From: Geobacter sp.
GTDB lineage: Bacteria; Desulfobacterota; Desulfuromonadia; Geobacterales; DSM-12255
DNA: 64,000 bases
Reading direction: 5' to 3'
NCBI GenBank assembly: GCA_009684525.1
Contig: WKKR01000001.1
Coordinates: 372,001-436,000 of the forward strand
Shown here: in pieces, positions 46,580 through 57,223 of the stretch
Numbering within the stretch: the first letter of the stretch is position 1
Layout: each line of letters starts with the position of its first letter
Notes under the pieces: generated by a model
The model's database searches: none
What the model saw: only the letters and a program-made list of their open reading frames with translations
What the model was told of the DNA's origin: nothing
Made by a program: the position numbers and the translations under genes

Positions 46580-49569
46580 TGGCCCATCGTATCGAGGTTG
46601 CCCTCAAGGACGGAATTCGCGATGCCCGCGGCGAGCGGGTAAAAAGAGAGATCGAACATTTCCTGCATCTGCCCGTGGACGAAGTCCGCACCCTGGATGT
46701 CTATACGGTGGATGCAGCGCTGTCGCCCGAGGAGTTGGTGCATGTTGCCGCGGGCCCTTTCAGCGATCCGGTGATCCAGGCCTGGAGTCTCGACAGTCCA
46801 CGGGCAACCGGATTCGATTATGCCGTCGAGGTCGGCTTCCGCCCCGGTGTCACCGACAACGTGGGGCGCACTGCCAAGGAGGCGATCGAGTATCTGATCG
46901 GCCGGCCGCTTGCATCGGGGGAAGCGGTCTACACCTCTGTGCAGTACCTGGTGACGGGCCGACTCGGCCTCGCCGACATGGAGCGGATTGCCACCGGTCT
47001 CCTCTGCAATACCCTGATCCAGCGCTATACAATCCTTGCTGCTGCCGATTTCCAGGCCCGCGGCGGGTTCCCCGCAACGGTGCCCAAGGTCCAGTCCGAG
47101 TCCAGGCCGGAGGTCCGTGAAATCGACCTGAACGTTGCCGACGAAGAGTTGCTGAGAATCAGCAAGGATGGGGTCCTGGCCCTGACCCTCGAAGAGATGA
47201 AGATCATCCAGGCGCATTTCCGGGATCCGCAGATATTGGCAGAACGGCGCAAGGTGGGGTTGGGGGAAAGACCGACCGACGTCGAGCTGGAGGCGCTGGC
47301 CCAGACCTGGTCGGAACACTGCAAGCATAAGATCTTCGCCGGCACGGTGCTGTACGAAGACGAGCAGGGGAACCGGCAGGAGATCAAATCCCTGTTCAAG
47401 TCGTTCATCCAGCGGACCACCAGAGATGTCCGGGAAAAGCTGGGGGAGCGGGACTTCTGTCTGTCGGTTTTCAAGGACAATGCCGGTGTGATACGTTTCA
47501 ATGACGACTGGTCCCTGGTCTTCAAGGTCGAGACCCACAACTCCCCGTCAGCCCTTGACCCCTATGGTGGGGCGCTCACCGGCATCGTCGGCGTCAACCG
47601 CGATCCCTTTGGTACGGGGAAGGGTGCCAGGCTGATCTTCAACACCGATGTCTTCTGTTTTGCCGACCCGTTCTACGACAAGCCTCTTCCTGCCCGGCTG
47701 CTGCATCCCCGCCGCATCTACGAAGGGGTGGTGGAGGGGGTCGAGCATGGCGGCAACAAGAGCGGCATCCCCACGGTCAACGGTTCGCTGGTCTTTGATG
47801 AGCGGTTTGCCGGCAAGCCGCTGGTCTTTTGCGGCACGGCCGGGATCATGCCGGCGACCATCAATGGCGAAAAATCCCACGAGAAAGAGATCCTGCCGGG
47901 CGACCTGATCGTCATGACCGGCGGCCGCATCGGCAAGGACGGGATTCATGGCGCCACCTTTTCCTCGGAAGAGTTGAACGAAAACTCCCCGGTTTCGGCG
48001 GTGCAGATCGGCGACCCGATCACCCAGAAGCGGATGTTCGACTTCCTGATCCGCGCCCGGGACAAGGGGCTCTATCGGTTCATCACCGACAATGGCGCCG
48101 GCGGTCTCTCTTCCTCCATCGGCGAGATGTCGGGGGAATGCGGTGGCTGCCGGATGGACCTTGCCAAGGCACCCCTCAAGTATCCCGGTCTCAACCCATG
48201 GGAGATCCTCATCTCGGAGGCCCAGGAGCGGATGTCCCTGGCTGTGCCACCGGAGCATATCGATGAATTCCTGGGGATGGCAAGGCGCTTCGGTGTCGAG
48301 GCGACCGTCCTGGGCGAGTTCACCGACACCGGCATATTCCAGATCATGTACGGCGAGCAGACTGTAGCCTTCCTGCCGGTGGCGTTCATGCACGAGGGGC
48401 TCCCCCCCATGATCCTCCCGGCAAAATGGGAGACCAGACGGCACCCCGAGCCGCAGATCGCTTCCGGAGCAGACCATACGGATGACCTGAAGGCGCTGCT
48501 TGCCTCCCTCAATGTCTGCTCCAAGGAGTCGGTGGTCAGGCGCTACGATCACGAGGTGCAGGGAGGGAGCATTGTCAAGCCGTTCACCGGGGTTGCGGAT
48601 GACGGCCCATCCGATGCCGCTGTCGTTCGACCCATCCTCGATTCCTACGAGGGAGTGGTCGTCAGCCACGGCATCTGCCCCCGTTACAGCGACATCGACA
48701 CCTACCACATGACCGCCAATTCCATCGACGAAGGGATGCGCAACTATGTGGCCGTCGGCGGTTCACTGGATCTGGTGGCCGGCCTGGACAACTTCTGCTG
48801 GTGCGACCCGGTTCTCTCCGAGAAGACCCCTGACGGACCGTACAAGATGGCCCAACTGGTCAGGTCCAACCAGGCGCTTTACGACATCTGCCTTGCCTAT
48901 AACCTGCCGCTCATCTCCGGCAAGGATTCCATGAAAAACGACTTCTACGACGGTACCACGAAGATCTCCATCCCGCCGACCCTTCTCTTTTCCGTGATCG
49001 GCAAGATCGAGGATATCCGCAAGGCAGTCACCATGGACCTGAAACGACCCGGCGACATCGTCTACCTCCTGGGCAAGACCGGCAACGAACTGGGGGCCTC
49101 GGAATTCCTGAACCTGAAGGGCTTTGTCGGCAACAACGTCCCGGTGGTCGATGCCGCCAAGGCCTATCGCCGTTACCAGGCCTATCATGAAGCGGTTCTG
49201 GCCGGGGTCGTTGCCTCTTGCCACGACCTGTCCGATGGCGGCCTGGCCGTTGCTTCCGCCGAATCCGCCTTTGCCGGCGGGTACGGGATGACCATCGATC
49301 TTGCCTCCGTACTCTGGAAAGGTGAGATGACGGCACGAAACGACACCGTGCTGCTCTTCAGCGAATCCGCCTCCCGTCACCTGGTGACGGTCCATCCCGA
49401 GAACCGCGAGCGTTTTGAGGCGATCATGAGCGGCAACTGCTTCGCGTCCATCGGACTGGTCACGGCTGAGCCAGTGCTTGACATCGCGGGGCTTGACGGG
49501 AACAGCGTGATCCGGGCGGGACTGGCTGAACTGAAAGAATCCTGGCAGAAAACCCTGAGGGACCTGTAA
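46579..49569 (+). CDS. purL: Phosphoribosylformylglycinamidine synthase, PurS-PurL fusion
   Basis: 996 residues. The catalytic PurL part (about 215-990) has WSEHCKHK, KVETHNSPSALDPYGGA and SGKDSMKND. Before it come about 160 residues that look like two PurS-type units in tandem (IEVALKDGIRDARG and YAVEVGFRPGVTDNVG start them), as in the N-terminal domain of the 1295-residue E. coli enzyme. The glutaminase is encoded separately by the next gene, so the layout is intermediate between the small PurS+PurL+PurQ type and the single-chain type. It converts FGAR to FGAM with ATP. Confidence 0.93.
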   Translation: MAHRIEVALKDGIRDARGERVKREIEHFLHLPVDEVRTLDVYTVDAALSPEELVHVAAGPFSDPVIQAWSLDSPRATGFDYAVEVGFRPGVTDNVGRTAKEAIEYLIGRPLASGEAVYTSVQYLVTGRLGLADMERIATGLLCNTLIQRYTILAAADFQARGGFPATVPKVQSESRPEVREIDLNVADEELLRISKDGVLALTLEEMKIIQAHFRDPQILAERRKVGLGERPTDVELEALAQTWSEHCKHKIFAGTVLYEDEQGNRQEIKSLFKSFIQRTTRDVREKLGERDFCLSVFKDNAGVIRFNDDWSLVFKVETHNSPSALDPYGGALTGIVGVNRDPFGTGKGARLIFNTDVFCFADPFYDKPLPARLLHPRRIYEGVVEGVEHGGNKSGIPTVNGSLVFDERFAGKPLVFCGTAGIMPATINGEKSHEKEILPGDLIVMTGGRIGKDGIHGATFSSEELNENSPVSAVQIGDPITQKRMFDFLIRARDKGLYRFITDNGAGGLSSSIGEMSGECGGCRMDLAKAPLKYPGLNPWEILISEAQERMSLAVPPEHIDEFLGMARRFGVEATVLGEFTDTGIFQIMYGEQTVAFLPVAFMHEGLPPMILPAKWETRRHPEPQIASGADHTDDLKALLASLNVCSKESVVRRYDHEVQGGSIVKPFTGVADDGPSDAAVVRPILDSYEGVVVSHGICPRYSDIDTYHMTANSIDEGMRNYVAVGGSLDLVAGLDNFCWCDPVLSEKTPDGPYKMAQLVRSNQALYDICLAYNLPLISGKDSMKNDFYDGTTKISIPPTLLFSVIGKIEDIRKAVTMDLKRPGDIVYLLGKTGNELGASEFLNLKGFVGNNVPVVDAAKAYRRYQAYHEAVLAGVVASCHDLSDGGLAVASAESAFAGGYGMTIDLASVLWKGEMTARNDTVLLFSESASRHLVTVHPENRERFEAIMSGNCFASIGLVTAEPVLDIAGLDGNSVIRAGLAELKESWQKTLRDL

Positions 49570-50400
49570 ATGGCACACAAAGCACGCGCAATCGTCATAA
49601 CCGGCAACGGCACCAACTGCGAGGTGGAGGCAGCCCATGCCTGCCGCCTGGGGGGATTCGACGAGGCGGTCATCGCCCATATCGCCGATATCCTGACCGG
49701 CGGGGTCCGTCTCGATGATTTCCATTTTCTCAACCTGACCGGGGGGTTCCTGGATGGCGACGACCTGGGAAGCGCCAAGGCACAGGCCAATCGACTCAGG
49801 TATGCCCGGATAGCGGGGAGCGAGGAGCATCTGCTGGATCAGCTGATCCGCTTCATCGCCGATGGCAAGCCGATCCTGGGGGTCTGCAACGGTTTCCAGA
49901 TGATGGTGAAGATGGGGCTTCTGCCGGCACTGGACGGCACCTATCTCAACCAGGAGGCAACCCTTACCTTCAACGACTGCGGCCGTTTCCAGGATCGCTG
50001 GGTCTATCTGAAGGTCAATCCCGATGCGCCTTCGATCTTTACCCAGGGGATCGAAAAGGGGATCTACCTGCCGATCCGCCATGGTGAAGGGAAATTCGTC
50101 GCTGCCTCGCCGGCGGTGCTCGAACAGATCGAAAACCGCAACCTGTCGGTCCTCAAATATGCCGACTCTGCCTACGAAACGCCTGTCATGGAGTTCCCCT
50201 TAAACCCCAATGGCTCCCAGAATGCCATTGCCGGCATCTGCGATGCCAGTGGCAGGCTGATGGGGTTGATGCCCCATCCCGAGGCCTTTGTCCACCGGAC
50301 CAACCATCCCCGCTGGACGCGTGAAGAACTCCCCGAGGATGGGGATGGCCTGATCCTGTTCCGGAATGCAGCCGAGTATGTGAAAAAGAACCTCTGTTGA
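49570..50400 (+). CDS. purQ: Phosphoribosylformylglycinamidine synthase, glutaminase subunit
   Basis: 276 residues, class I glutamine amidotransferase. The nucleophile is the Cys in GVCNGFQMM, and the His-Glu pair is in [12 protein letters not shown]. It makes ammonia for the adjacent PurS-PurL chain. It starts directly after the purL stop. It is longer than Bacillus PurQ (about 227) and closer to the glutaminase end of the single-chain enzyme. Confidence 0.93.
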   Translation: MAHKARAIVITGNGTNCEVEAAHACRLGGFDEAVIAHIADILTGGVRLDDFHFLNLTGGFLDGDDLGSAKAQANRLRYARIAGSEEHLLDQLIRFIADGKPILGVCNGFQMMVKMGLLPALDGTYLNQEATLTFNDCGRFQDRWVYLKVNPDAPSIFTQGIEKGIYLPIRHGEGKFVAASPAVLEQIENRNLSVLKYADSAYETPVMEFPLNPNGSQNAIAGICDASGRLMGLMPHPEAFVHRTNHPRWTREELPEDGDGLILFRNAAEYVKKNLC

Positions 50401-50470
50401 GCCGTTGCCTGCCGGGCGCCGACTCATGGCGGCCGGGGGAGCGGTTCAACGGTTTCCCGAAGGAGAAACC

Positions 50471-51889
50471 ATGAAGTTTGCAAGGCCCGAAGAAGAATGC
50501 GGCATTTTTGGCATCTACAACCATAAGGAAGCGGCCAACCTGACCTATCTCGGACTGTATGCCCTTCAACACCGCGGGCAGGAGGCGTGCGGCATCGTCT
50601 CGTCCGATGGACAGAATCTCTTCTCCCACAAGAGCATGGGGCTGGTTGCCGATGTCTTCGGCAACCCCGACATCTTCAGGTACCTCCCCGGCAATTCCGC
50701 CATAGGCCATGTCCGCTATTCCACTACCGGCGATTCGGTCGTCAAGAACGTCCAGCCGATCCTGGTCAACTACTCCCGCGGCTCCATCGCCGTCTCCCAC
50801 AACGGCAACATCGTCAATTCCCAGCTGATCAGGGCCGAACTGGAGGCATGGGGATCGATCTTCCAGACTACCATGGACACTGAGATCATCGTCCACCTCC
50901 TGGCCGCCTCCAAATCCAGCAGCCTGGAAGACCGGATCATCGAGGCACTCAACCGTATCAAAGGGGCCTACTGCCTCCTGTTTCTCACCGAAACCCGCAT
51001 GGTTGCAGCCAGGGACCCCCATGGCTTCCGGCCGCTCTGCCTCGGCAAGCTGGGCAACTCCTATGTGGTCGCCTCGGAAAGCTGTGCCCTCGACCTGATC
51101 GAGGCCGAATTCATCCGCGAGATCGAACCGGGCGAGATGGTGGTGATCGGCAAGGACGGCGTGACCTCCCACTTCCCCTTCAAGAAGGAGATCCCGGCCC
51201 CCTGCATCTTCGAATTCGTCTATTTTGCCCGTCCCGATTCCTTCATCTTCGGCAAGAACGTCTACCAGGTCCGCAAGGAGCTTGGCCGGCAACTGGCCAG
51301 GGAGCACGGCATCGAGGCCGATATCGTCATCCCGGTCCCGGATTCCGGGGTGCCGGCAGCCATGGGGTATGCCGAGGAGTCGGGGCTCCGCTTCGAGATG
51401 GGGCTGATCCGTAACCACTACGTGGGGCGCACCTTCATCGAGCCGGCCCAATCGATCCGCCACTTCGGCGTCAAGATCAAGCTCAACCCGGTGCGGGAGA
51501 TCCTCAAGGGGAAGAGGGTGGTGGTCATCGACGATTCCATCGTCCGGGGAACCACCTCGCGCAAGATCGTCAAGATGGTCAGGAATGCCGGTGCGAAAGA
51601 GGTCCATATGCGGATATCCTCGCCACCCACCAGTTACCCCTGCTACTACGGCATCGACACCCCGAACCGGAAAGAGCTGATCTCCTCATCCCATACCATC
51701 GAGGAGATCCGGCGGTACATCACTGCCGATTCGCTCGGCTACCTCTCCCGTGAAGGCCTGATGCAGGCTGTGGGAGGGAAGGCCGGCTGTCACTGCCATG
51801 CCTGTTTCACCGGCGAGTACCCCATTCAATTTCCCCGGCTCGGGCCTGAGCCGCAACTCGACCTATTTGAAAAGGAGCCACTGTTATGA
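50471..51889 (+). CDS. purF: Amidophosphoribosyltransferase
   Basis: 472 residues from ATG 50471 after AAGGAG. A 9-residue propeptide precedes the catalytic Cys10 ([10 protein letters not shown]), exposed by self-cleavage in this class. The PRPP motif is [14 protein letters not shown]. Cysteines in APCIFEF, YPCYYG and [12 protein letters not shown] match the [4Fe-4S] ligands of the Bacillus-type enzyme, so the oxygen-labile form is expected. It commits PRPP to purine synthesis. It overlaps pyrE by 4 bases. Confidence 0.96.
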   Translation: MKFARPEEECGIFGIYNHKEAANLTYLGLYALQHRGQEACGIVSSDGQNLFSHKSMGLVADVFGNPDIFRYLPGNSAIGHVRYSTTGDSVVKNVQPILVNYSRGSIAVSHNGNIVNSQLIRAELEAWGSIFQTTMDTEIIVHLLAASKSSSLEDRIIEALNRIKGAYCLLFLTETRMVAARDPHGFRPLCLGKLGNSYVVASESCALDLIEAEFIREIEPGEMVVIGKDGVTSHFPFKKEIPAPCIFEFVYFARPDSFIFGKNVYQVRKELGRQLAREHGIEADIVIPVPDSGVPAAMGYAEESGLRFEMGLIRNHYVGRTFIEPAQSIRHFGVKIKLNPVREILKGKRVVVIDDSIVRGTTSRKIVKMVRNAGAKEVHMRISSPPTSYPCYYGIDTPNRKELISSSHTIEEIRRYITADSLGYLSREGLMQAVGGKAGCHCHACFTGEYPIQFPRLGPEPQLDLFEKEPLL

Positions 51890-52437
51890 CCGATCGGGAG
51901 CGTTTGAAGCAGATCATCATGGAGCTGTCCTACGAAAAGCGGAGGGTGACTCTCGCCTCCGGCCGGGAGAGCGATTTCTATTTTGACGGCAAGCAGACCA
52001 CACTCCATGCAGAAGGGGGCTTTCTGGTGGGGAAGCTCTTCTATGAGGCCGCCAAGGGGTTCGAGGGGGTACAGGCAGTTGGCGGGATCACCCTCGGCGC
52101 AGACCCGATTGCCACGGCAACCTCCATTGCCGCCCTTCTGGACGGCAACCCGCTGCATGCGTTCATCATCCGCAAGGAGCCCAAGGGGCACGGCACCGGC
52201 CAGTGGCTGGAAGGGCGCAAGAACCTTCCTGTCGGCACCAAGGTGGTCATCGTGGAGGACGTGGTCACCACCGGCGGCTCTTCCATGAAAGCGGTGCGGC
52301 GGGCAGAAGAAGAAGGGCTCAAGGTGCTCGGCATTGTCTCCCTGGTTGACCGGGAAGAGGGTGGCCGCGAGAATATCGAGGCAGAAGGGTATGTGCTGAA
52401 GGCCATCTTCGGCAGAACCGAGTTGACCGGCGAATAA
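51886..52437 (+). CDS. pyrE: Orotate phosphoribosyltransferase
   Basis: 183 residues with the PRPP loop [14 protein letters not shown] and the phosphate-contact residues in [10 protein letters not shown]. It adds ribose phosphate to orotate in pyrimidine synthesis. It is joined to purF by an ATGA overlap, so the two PRPP-using enzymes are made together. A strong hairpin follows. Confidence 0.95.
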   Translation: MTDRERLKQIIMELSYEKRRVTLASGRESDFYFDGKQTTLHAEGGFLVGKLFYEAAKGFEGVQAVGGITLGADPIATATSIAALLDGNPLHAFIIRKEPKGHGTGQWLEGRKNLPVGTKVVIVEDVVTTGGSSMKAVRRAEEEGLKVLGIVSLVDREEGGRENIEAEGYVLKAIFGRTELTGE

Positions 52438-52471
52438 GTTTCATTGGCCAGCTTCACTTGAACAGCATCCA

Positions 52472-52502
52472 AAAGGGCGGCGTGTAACTCTCGCCGCCCT
52501 TT
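52472..52502 (+). terminator. Terminator after pyrE
   Basis: Perfect 11-base arms (AAAGGGCGGCG / CGCCGCCCTTT) with a 9-base loop, 34 bases after pyrE. It ends the purB-to-pyrE unit, 13 bases before the next start. Confidence 0.85.
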
Positions 52503-52515
52503 GTCGTGGAAATCC

Positions 52516-53241
52516 ATGCAACCTGAAATACTCCATATCCTTGACCGCTACGGGGCGCTGCTTGCCGAGGTGGACGCCTGGTTCAGGCGCTGCATGGAGG
52601 CTTTCCCTGACGATATCCGCTGCAATGCCGGATGCAGCGACTGTTGCCGGGGACTGTTCGACATCACCCTGACGGACGCCCTGTTTCTGCGCCTCGGTTT
52701 TGCCCGGCTTCCCCGGGAACTGCAGGAATCGGTGCGAAAGAAGGCCGCAGCGCGGCTGGCAGAGATGGAGCGGCTCTGGCCGGAACTGGCGCCCCCATTC
52801 GTCCTTAACGATCGGCCCGAAGAGGAGTGGGAACAGCTCATGCCCGATGACGACGAGACCCCCTGCGTCCTCCTGGGGGACGACGGCCGCTGCCTTGTCT
52901 ATGAGCATCGCCCCATGACCTGCAGGCTCCACGGGCTGCCGCTCATCGACCCTGACGGCACCCTGCTGCACGACGAGTGGTGTACGCTCAATTTCACCGA
53001 AGGATCGCCTGTGGAACTGCCGGGATTACGGGCAGAGTTCACCCGCCTGTTCCAGGAGGAAGTCCTTTTGTTTCATGATGTTGTTACTAAATTGTTCAAG
53101 CGTGACGTGAGGGAATTGGATACCTTTATCCCGCTGGCCGTGCTGTTCGATGCTGAGCGGTTTGATTGGGAGGAATGGGTGGAGCGGTTCGTGGCCGCAG
53201 GAGAGAAAGCGGCCGCACTCAATCGGCAGGAGCGATCCTGA
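52516..53241 (+). CDS. YkgJ-family cysteine-cluster protein
   Basis: 241 residues from ATG 52516. The N-terminal Cys cluster CNAGCSDCCRG and later CVLLGDDGRC, MTCRLHG and WCTLNF form the YkgJ pattern, thought to bind zinc or an iron-sulfur centre. The C-terminal part is acidic and helical. Function is unknown. It ends 23 bases inside the convergent purN gene with no terminator between. Confidence 0.8.
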   Translation: MQPEILHILDRYGALLAEVDAWFRRCMEAFPDDIRCNAGCSDCCRGLFDITLTDALFLRLGFARLPRELQESVRKKAAARLAEMERLWPELAPPFVLNDRPEEEWEQLMPDDDETPCVLLGDDGRCLVYEHRPMTCRLHGLPLIDPDGTLLHDEWCTLNFTEGSPVELPGLRAEFTRLFQEEVLLFHDVVTKLFKRDVRELDTFIPLAVLFDAERFDWEEWVERFVAAGEKAAALNRQERS

Positions 53242-53851
53242 CGCAACGCCCCTCGATGGTGAGGCGCCTCTTTGCGTAGAGCTGGATGGCCTCCGGGTAG
53301 ATCCGGTGTTCTTCCTTGTGGATTCGCTGGGACAGGGAATCTTCGGTGTCGCCTTCGACGACCGGCACGACAGCCTGGATGATGATCGGGCCGGTATCGC
53401 AGCCGGCATCGACGAAGTGAACCGTGCAACCGCTGACCTTTACCCCGTAGTCGAGCGCCTGCTGCTGGGCATGGAGGCCGGGGAAGGCGGGGAGCAGAGC
53501 CGGATGGATATTCATGATCCGGTTGGGAAAAGCGTCGATGATCACCGGGGTGAGTATCCGCATGAACCCGGCAAGTACGACGAGTTCAACGCCGTGTGTT
53601 CCCAGGGTGGTAACCAGGGCGGCGTCGTAGGCCTCACGGTTCTGGTACTGCCTGTGGTCGAGATGGATGGCGGGGATGGAGTGGCGACGGGCACGCTCCA
53701 AGGCAAAGGCGTCGGCCTTGTTGCTGATGACGCAGGCAATACGGGCCAACAGCTCGCCGGACTCGATCCGGTCGATGATCGACTGCAGGTTGGTGCCGTT
53801 TCCCGAAACCAGCACCCCAACGGCGACTGCCTGTCTGCCGGTGTCAGTCAT
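53219..53851 (-). CDS. purN: Phosphoribosylglycinamide formyltransferase
   Basis: 210 residues from ATG 53851. Features are GVLVSGNGTNLQSII (substrate loop), the catalytic Asn-His-Asp set in MNIHPALLPAFPG and VHFVDAGCDTGPII. It transfers formyl from 10-formyl-tetrahydrofolate to GAR. It overlaps purM by 8 bases in the order purM-purN. Confidence 0.95.
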   Translation of the reverse strand: MTDTGRQAVAVGVLVSGNGTNLQSIIDRIESGELLARIACVISNKADAFALERARRHSIPAIHLDHRQYQNREAYDAALVTTLGTHGVELVVLAGFMRILTPVIIDAFPNRIMNIHPALLPAFPGLHAQQQALDYGVKVSGCTVHFVDAGCDTGPIIIQAVVPVVEGDTEDSLSQRIHKEEHRIYPEAIQLYAKRRLTIEGRCVRIAPAD

Positions 53852-54884
53852 TGAACTCCACACACTCTTTCCCTTCCTCGCATTTCACTACTTCACCGAC
53901 GACAAAGGCCTGTTCGGAAAGGCCCGACAGCCTGATGAGAATATCCTCGGTCTCTTTTTCCGGCACCGCGAGCACCATGCCGATGCCGCAGTTGAAGGTC
54001 CGGAACATCTCCTCGTCGCTGATATTGCCCCCCTGCTGCAACAGGGAGAAGAGGGGAGGGATCTCCCAGCTCTGCCGATGGAGCATCGCCTTGCATTTGT
54101 GGGGGAGGATGCGGGGGATGTTTTCCAGCAGCCCGCCGCCGGTGATGTGGGCGATGCCGTGCACATGGAAATCGCGCATGAGGTTCAGCACCGATTTTAC
54201 ATAGATCCGGGTCGGCGTGAGCAGCTCTTCGCCGACGCTTTTGCCGAGACCGGGGAGCTGGCTGTCGATACCGAGGCCGAGATGTTCGAAGATCACCTTG
54301 CGTGCCAGGGAGTAGCCGTTGCTGTGCAGGCCGCTGGAGGCTATGCCGATCAGACGGTCGCCGACGGTAATGGAGGAGCCGTCGATGATGTTGTCCCGGT
54401 CGACGACGCCGACGGTGAAGCCCGCGATATCGTATTCCCCGTCTGCATAGAAACCGGGCATTTCAGCGGTCTCGCCGCCGATCAGGGCGCAGCCGGCCTG
54501 GACGCAGCCGGCCGAGATCCCCTTGACTATCTCCGCGGCCTTTTCCGGCAAAAGCTTCCCGGTTGCCAGGTAATCGAGGAAAAAGAGCGGTTCGGCCCCC
54601 TGGACGACGATGTCGTTGACGCACATGGCGACCAGATCGATGCCTACGGTATCGTGCTTGTCGGCCATGAATGCCAGCTTGAGCTTGGTGCCGACGCCGT
54701 CGGTTCCTGACACCAGGACCGGGTTTTTGTATTTGTTCGTATTGAGCGAGAAAAGGCCGCCGAAGCCGCCGATGTCGGCGATGACCTCGGGGCGCGAAGT
54801 GGCCTTTACCAGCGGTTTGATCATCTTGACAAAAGTGTTGCCGGCATCGATGTCTACGCCGGCGTCCTTATAGGTAACACCCAT
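53844..54884 (-). CDS. purM: Phosphoribosylformylglycinamidine cyclo-ligase (AIR synthetase)
   Basis: 346 residues from ATG 54884, chosen because the family begins with VTYKDAGVDIDAGN and GGAG lies 9 bases before; a TTG at 54908 would add 8 residues. GTDGVGTKLKLA, GGETAEMPGFY and ITGGGLLENIPR are typical. It closes the imidazole ring. A TTGACT about 60 bases upstream could be the -35, but no good -10 matches. Confidence 0.95.
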   Translation of the reverse strand: MGVTYKDAGVDIDAGNTFVKMIKPLVKATSRPEVIADIGGFGGLFSLNTNKYKNPVLVSGTDGVGTKLKLAFMADKHDTVGIDLVAMCVNDIVVQGAEPLFFLDYLATGKLLPEKAAEIVKGISAGCVQAGCALIGGETAEMPGFYADGEYDIAGFTVGVVDRDNIIDGSSITVGDRLIGIASSGLHSNGYSLARKVIFEHLGLGIDSQLPGLGKSVGEELLTPTRIYVKSVLNLMRDFHVHGIAHITGGGLLENIPRILPHKCKAMLHRQSWEIPPLFSLLQQGGNISDEEMFRTFNCGIGMVLAVPEKETEDILIRLSGLSEQAFVVGEVVKCEEGKECVEFND

Positions 54885-55010
54885 GGGTACCTGCTCCGTT
54901 TCTGACAATATCGAAACTCTTTACTTAAACTATCGACATGGAAAAGTCAAACCGATTCTGGCCCGAAAAAAGGTTTGCATGCCGCCTGCTGTTCGCCTAT
55001 GATGCTACGG

Positions 55011-55481
55011 ATGACGGGAGTTGGCGACATTACCATCTGCGCCATGAGCGATGCCGATCTGGATGAGGTTCTGGCCATTGAGGCGGTTTCCTACCCCAAG
55101 CCGTGGACCAGGGAGCACTTCCTCGACGAACTCAATTCCCCGTTTGCTTCCCCCCTGGTGGCGCTGGACGGAGAGGGGCGGGTGGCCGGCTATCTCTGCC
55201 CCATGCTCCTTCTTGACGAGGCGCAGATCCTGAATGTGGCTGTCCGGCCCGACCTGCGTTCCCACGGTCTGGGTCGCCTGCTGATCGAGTCCCTGCTTGA
55301 CGACTACCGTAACCGCGGAGCCAGCGTTCTGAGCCTGGAGGTCAGGGTTTCCAACGAGCCTGCCCGTGCCCTCTACCGGAATCTCGGCTTCGTTGAGACG
55401 GGACGGCGTCCCAAATACTATGAAAACGGCGAAGATGCCATCCTGATGGAGTACATCTTCGACCAACCCGGAGACAGGTAA
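55011..55481 (+). CDS. rimI: Ribosomal-protein-alanine N-acetyltransferase (RimI-like)
   Basis: 156 residues, GNAT fold. VAVRPDLRSHGLGRLLI is the acetyl-CoA loop, and VRVSNEPARALYRNLGFVETGRRPKYY is the C-terminal RimI signature. RimI acetylates the N-terminus of S18 in E. coli; other targets are possible. The start is unsure: ATG 54999, 55002 and 55011 are all in frame without a clear ribosome site. Its stop overlaps the pyrK start (TAATG). Confidence 0.85.
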   Translation: MTGVGDITICAMSDADLDEVLAIEAVSYPKPWTREHFLDELNSPFASPLVALDGEGRVAGYLCPMLLLDEAQILNVAVRPDLRSHGLGRLLIESLLDDYRNRGASVLSLEVRVSNEPARALYRNLGFVETGRRPKYYENGEDAILMEYIFDQPGDR

Positions 55482-56296
55482 TGCAGTTTAAGTCAATGGT
55501 GCTCTCCAATGTGGAGGTTTCACCCTCGTATTTCCGGATGCGGATGACCGCACCACCCACCATCGGCTCCTCCTGTCCGGGGCAGTTCGTCATGGTGAAG
55601 GTCAATCCGGCCATCGACCCGCTGCTGCGCCGGCCGTTCGGTGTCTTCGATCTGGGGACCTTCGAGACCGAATTCACCGACTGCGGCAGGCAGACCTACC
55701 TGGAGATCCTCTACAAGGTTGTCGGCAAGGGGACTGCCATGCTCTCGACCCTGCACCATGGGGATCACCTGGATATCCTCGGGCCGCTGGGAAAGGGCTT
55801 CACCCCGGGCGATCCCGCCGGCGAAAAGCTGCTGGTGGGGGGAGGGGTCGGCCTGGCACCGCTCTATTACCTGGCCAAGGAGCTGGTAAGAGAGTCCAGG
55901 GTCCACCTGTTCGCCGGGGGGCGAAACAAGGAGGATATCCTCTGCATCACCGAATTCGACCGGCTCGGTGTTGAGACCTATGTCGCCACCGATGACGGGA
56001 CCTTGGGAGCCCAGGGGCTGGTGACCGAGGTCCTGGAGCAGCATCTGTCGCGAGCCGGCGCCAATGCCACCATCTACGCCTGCGGTCCGACGCCGATGCT
56101 GAAGGCAGTGGCGTTTCTGGCAGAGAAATACGGGATCGCCTGCCAGGTCTCCCTTGAGGGGTACATGGCCTGCGGTGTCGGAGCCTGCCTCGGCTGCGTC
56201 GTCCAGGGGAAGGACCACAGCGAAACAACCCCCGACTACCGGTGCGTCTGCAAGGACGGCCCGGTCTTTGATCAAGCAGATCTCCTCTGGAGTTGA
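55481..56296 (+). CDS. pyrK: Dihydroorotate dehydrogenase electron-transfer subunit
   Basis: 271 residues. FAD-binding RRPFGVFD, NAD-binding GGGVGLAPLYYLA and CGPTPMLKAV, and the [2Fe-2S] cysteines in ACGVGACLGCVV plus a later CVCKDGP are all visible. PyrK passes electrons from PyrD to NAD+. It lies 3 bases before pyrD, the usual class 1B pairing. Confidence 0.95.
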   Translation: MQFKSMVLSNVEVSPSYFRMRMTAPPTIGSSCPGQFVMVKVNPAIDPLLRRPFGVFDLGTFETEFTDCGRQTYLEILYKVVGKGTAMLSTLHHGDHLDILGPLGKGFTPGDPAGEKLLVGGGVGLAPLYYLAKELVRESRVHLFAGGRNKEDILCITEFDRLGVETYVATDDGTLGAQGLVTEVLEQHLSRAGANATIYACGPTPMLKAVAFLAEKYGIACQVSLEGYMACGVGACLGCVVQGKDHSETTPDYRCVCKDGPVFDQADLLWS

Positions 56297-56299
56297 CCC

Positions 56300-57223
56300 A
56301 TGACACATCCCAACCTCTCCGTCGACATTGCAGGCATCAAGCTGCGCAACCCAGTCATGACCGCATCCGGCACCTTTGGCTACGGCAGCGAATTCGCCCC
56401 GTACCTGGACCTGGAAAAGATCGGCGCCATCATCACCAAGGGGCTCTCCATCAAGCCCAAGGCTGGCAATCCGACCCCGCGCATCGTGGAGACTCCAGGG
56501 GGGATGCTCAATGCCATCGGGCTCCAGAACGTGGGGATCGACACGTTCATCGGCGAAAAAGTCCCCTATCTGCGTAAGATCTCCACACCGGTCATCGTCA
56601 ACCTGTACGGCAACTCCCTCGAAGAGTACGGCGAACTGGCCAGCCGGCTGGATGGCATTGCCGAGGTGGCCGGGATCGAGGTGAACATCTCCTGCCCCAA
56701 TGTCAAGCAGGGGGGGATCGTCTTCGGCACCGACCCAAAAGCCGCATTCGAGGTGGTGGACCTGGTGCGGAAGAATACCGGCAAGCCGATGATCGTCAAG
56801 CTCTCCCCCAATGTCACCGACGTCGTGGTCATGGCCAAGTCGTGCGTCGATGCCGGTGCCGATGCCCTGTCGCTCATCAATACCCTCACCGGCATGGCCA
56901 TCGACCTGAAGAGCCGGCGCCCGATCCTCGCCAATATCACCGGCGGGCTTTCCGGGCCGGCCATCAAGCCCGTGGCGTTGCGCATGGTCTGGCAAGTGGC
57001 CAGGGCAGTAACGGTGCCGGTGATCGGCATCGGCGGCATCATGACTGCGGTTGATGCCCTGGAGTTCATCCTGGCCGGCGCCACCGCGGTGCAGATCGGG
57101 ACCGCGAACTTCCTCGACCCCTCGGCTGCCGAGACCATTGCCGCCGGCATCGAGACCTACCTGGTTGAAAACGGTATCGCCGATATCCGGGAACTGATCG
57201 GGGCATTGAAGACCGACCGATGA
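56300..57223 (+). CDS. pyrD: Dihydroorotate dehydrogenase, class 1B catalytic subunit
   Basis: 307 residues. The FMN site includes [10 protein letters not shown] and TKGLSIKPK; the catalytic Cys is in [21 protein letters not shown] and IGIGGI follow. With PyrK it oxidises dihydroorotate to orotate using NAD+. It overlaps the following radical SAM gene by 4 bases. Confidence 0.96.
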   Translation: MTHPNLSVDIAGIKLRNPVMTASGTFGYGSEFAPYLDLEKIGAIITKGLSIKPKAGNPTPRIVETPGGMLNAIGLQNVGIDTFIGEKVPYLRKISTPVIVNLYGNSLEEYGELASRLDGIAEVAGIEVNISCPNVKQGGIVFGTDPKAAFEVVDLVRKNTGKPMIVKLSPNVTDVVVMAKSCVDAGADALSLINTLTGMAIDLKSRRPILANITGGLSGPAIKPVALRMVWQVARAVTVPVIGIGGIMTAVDALEFILAGATAVQIGTANFLDPSAAETIAAGIETYLVENGIADIRELIGALKTDR

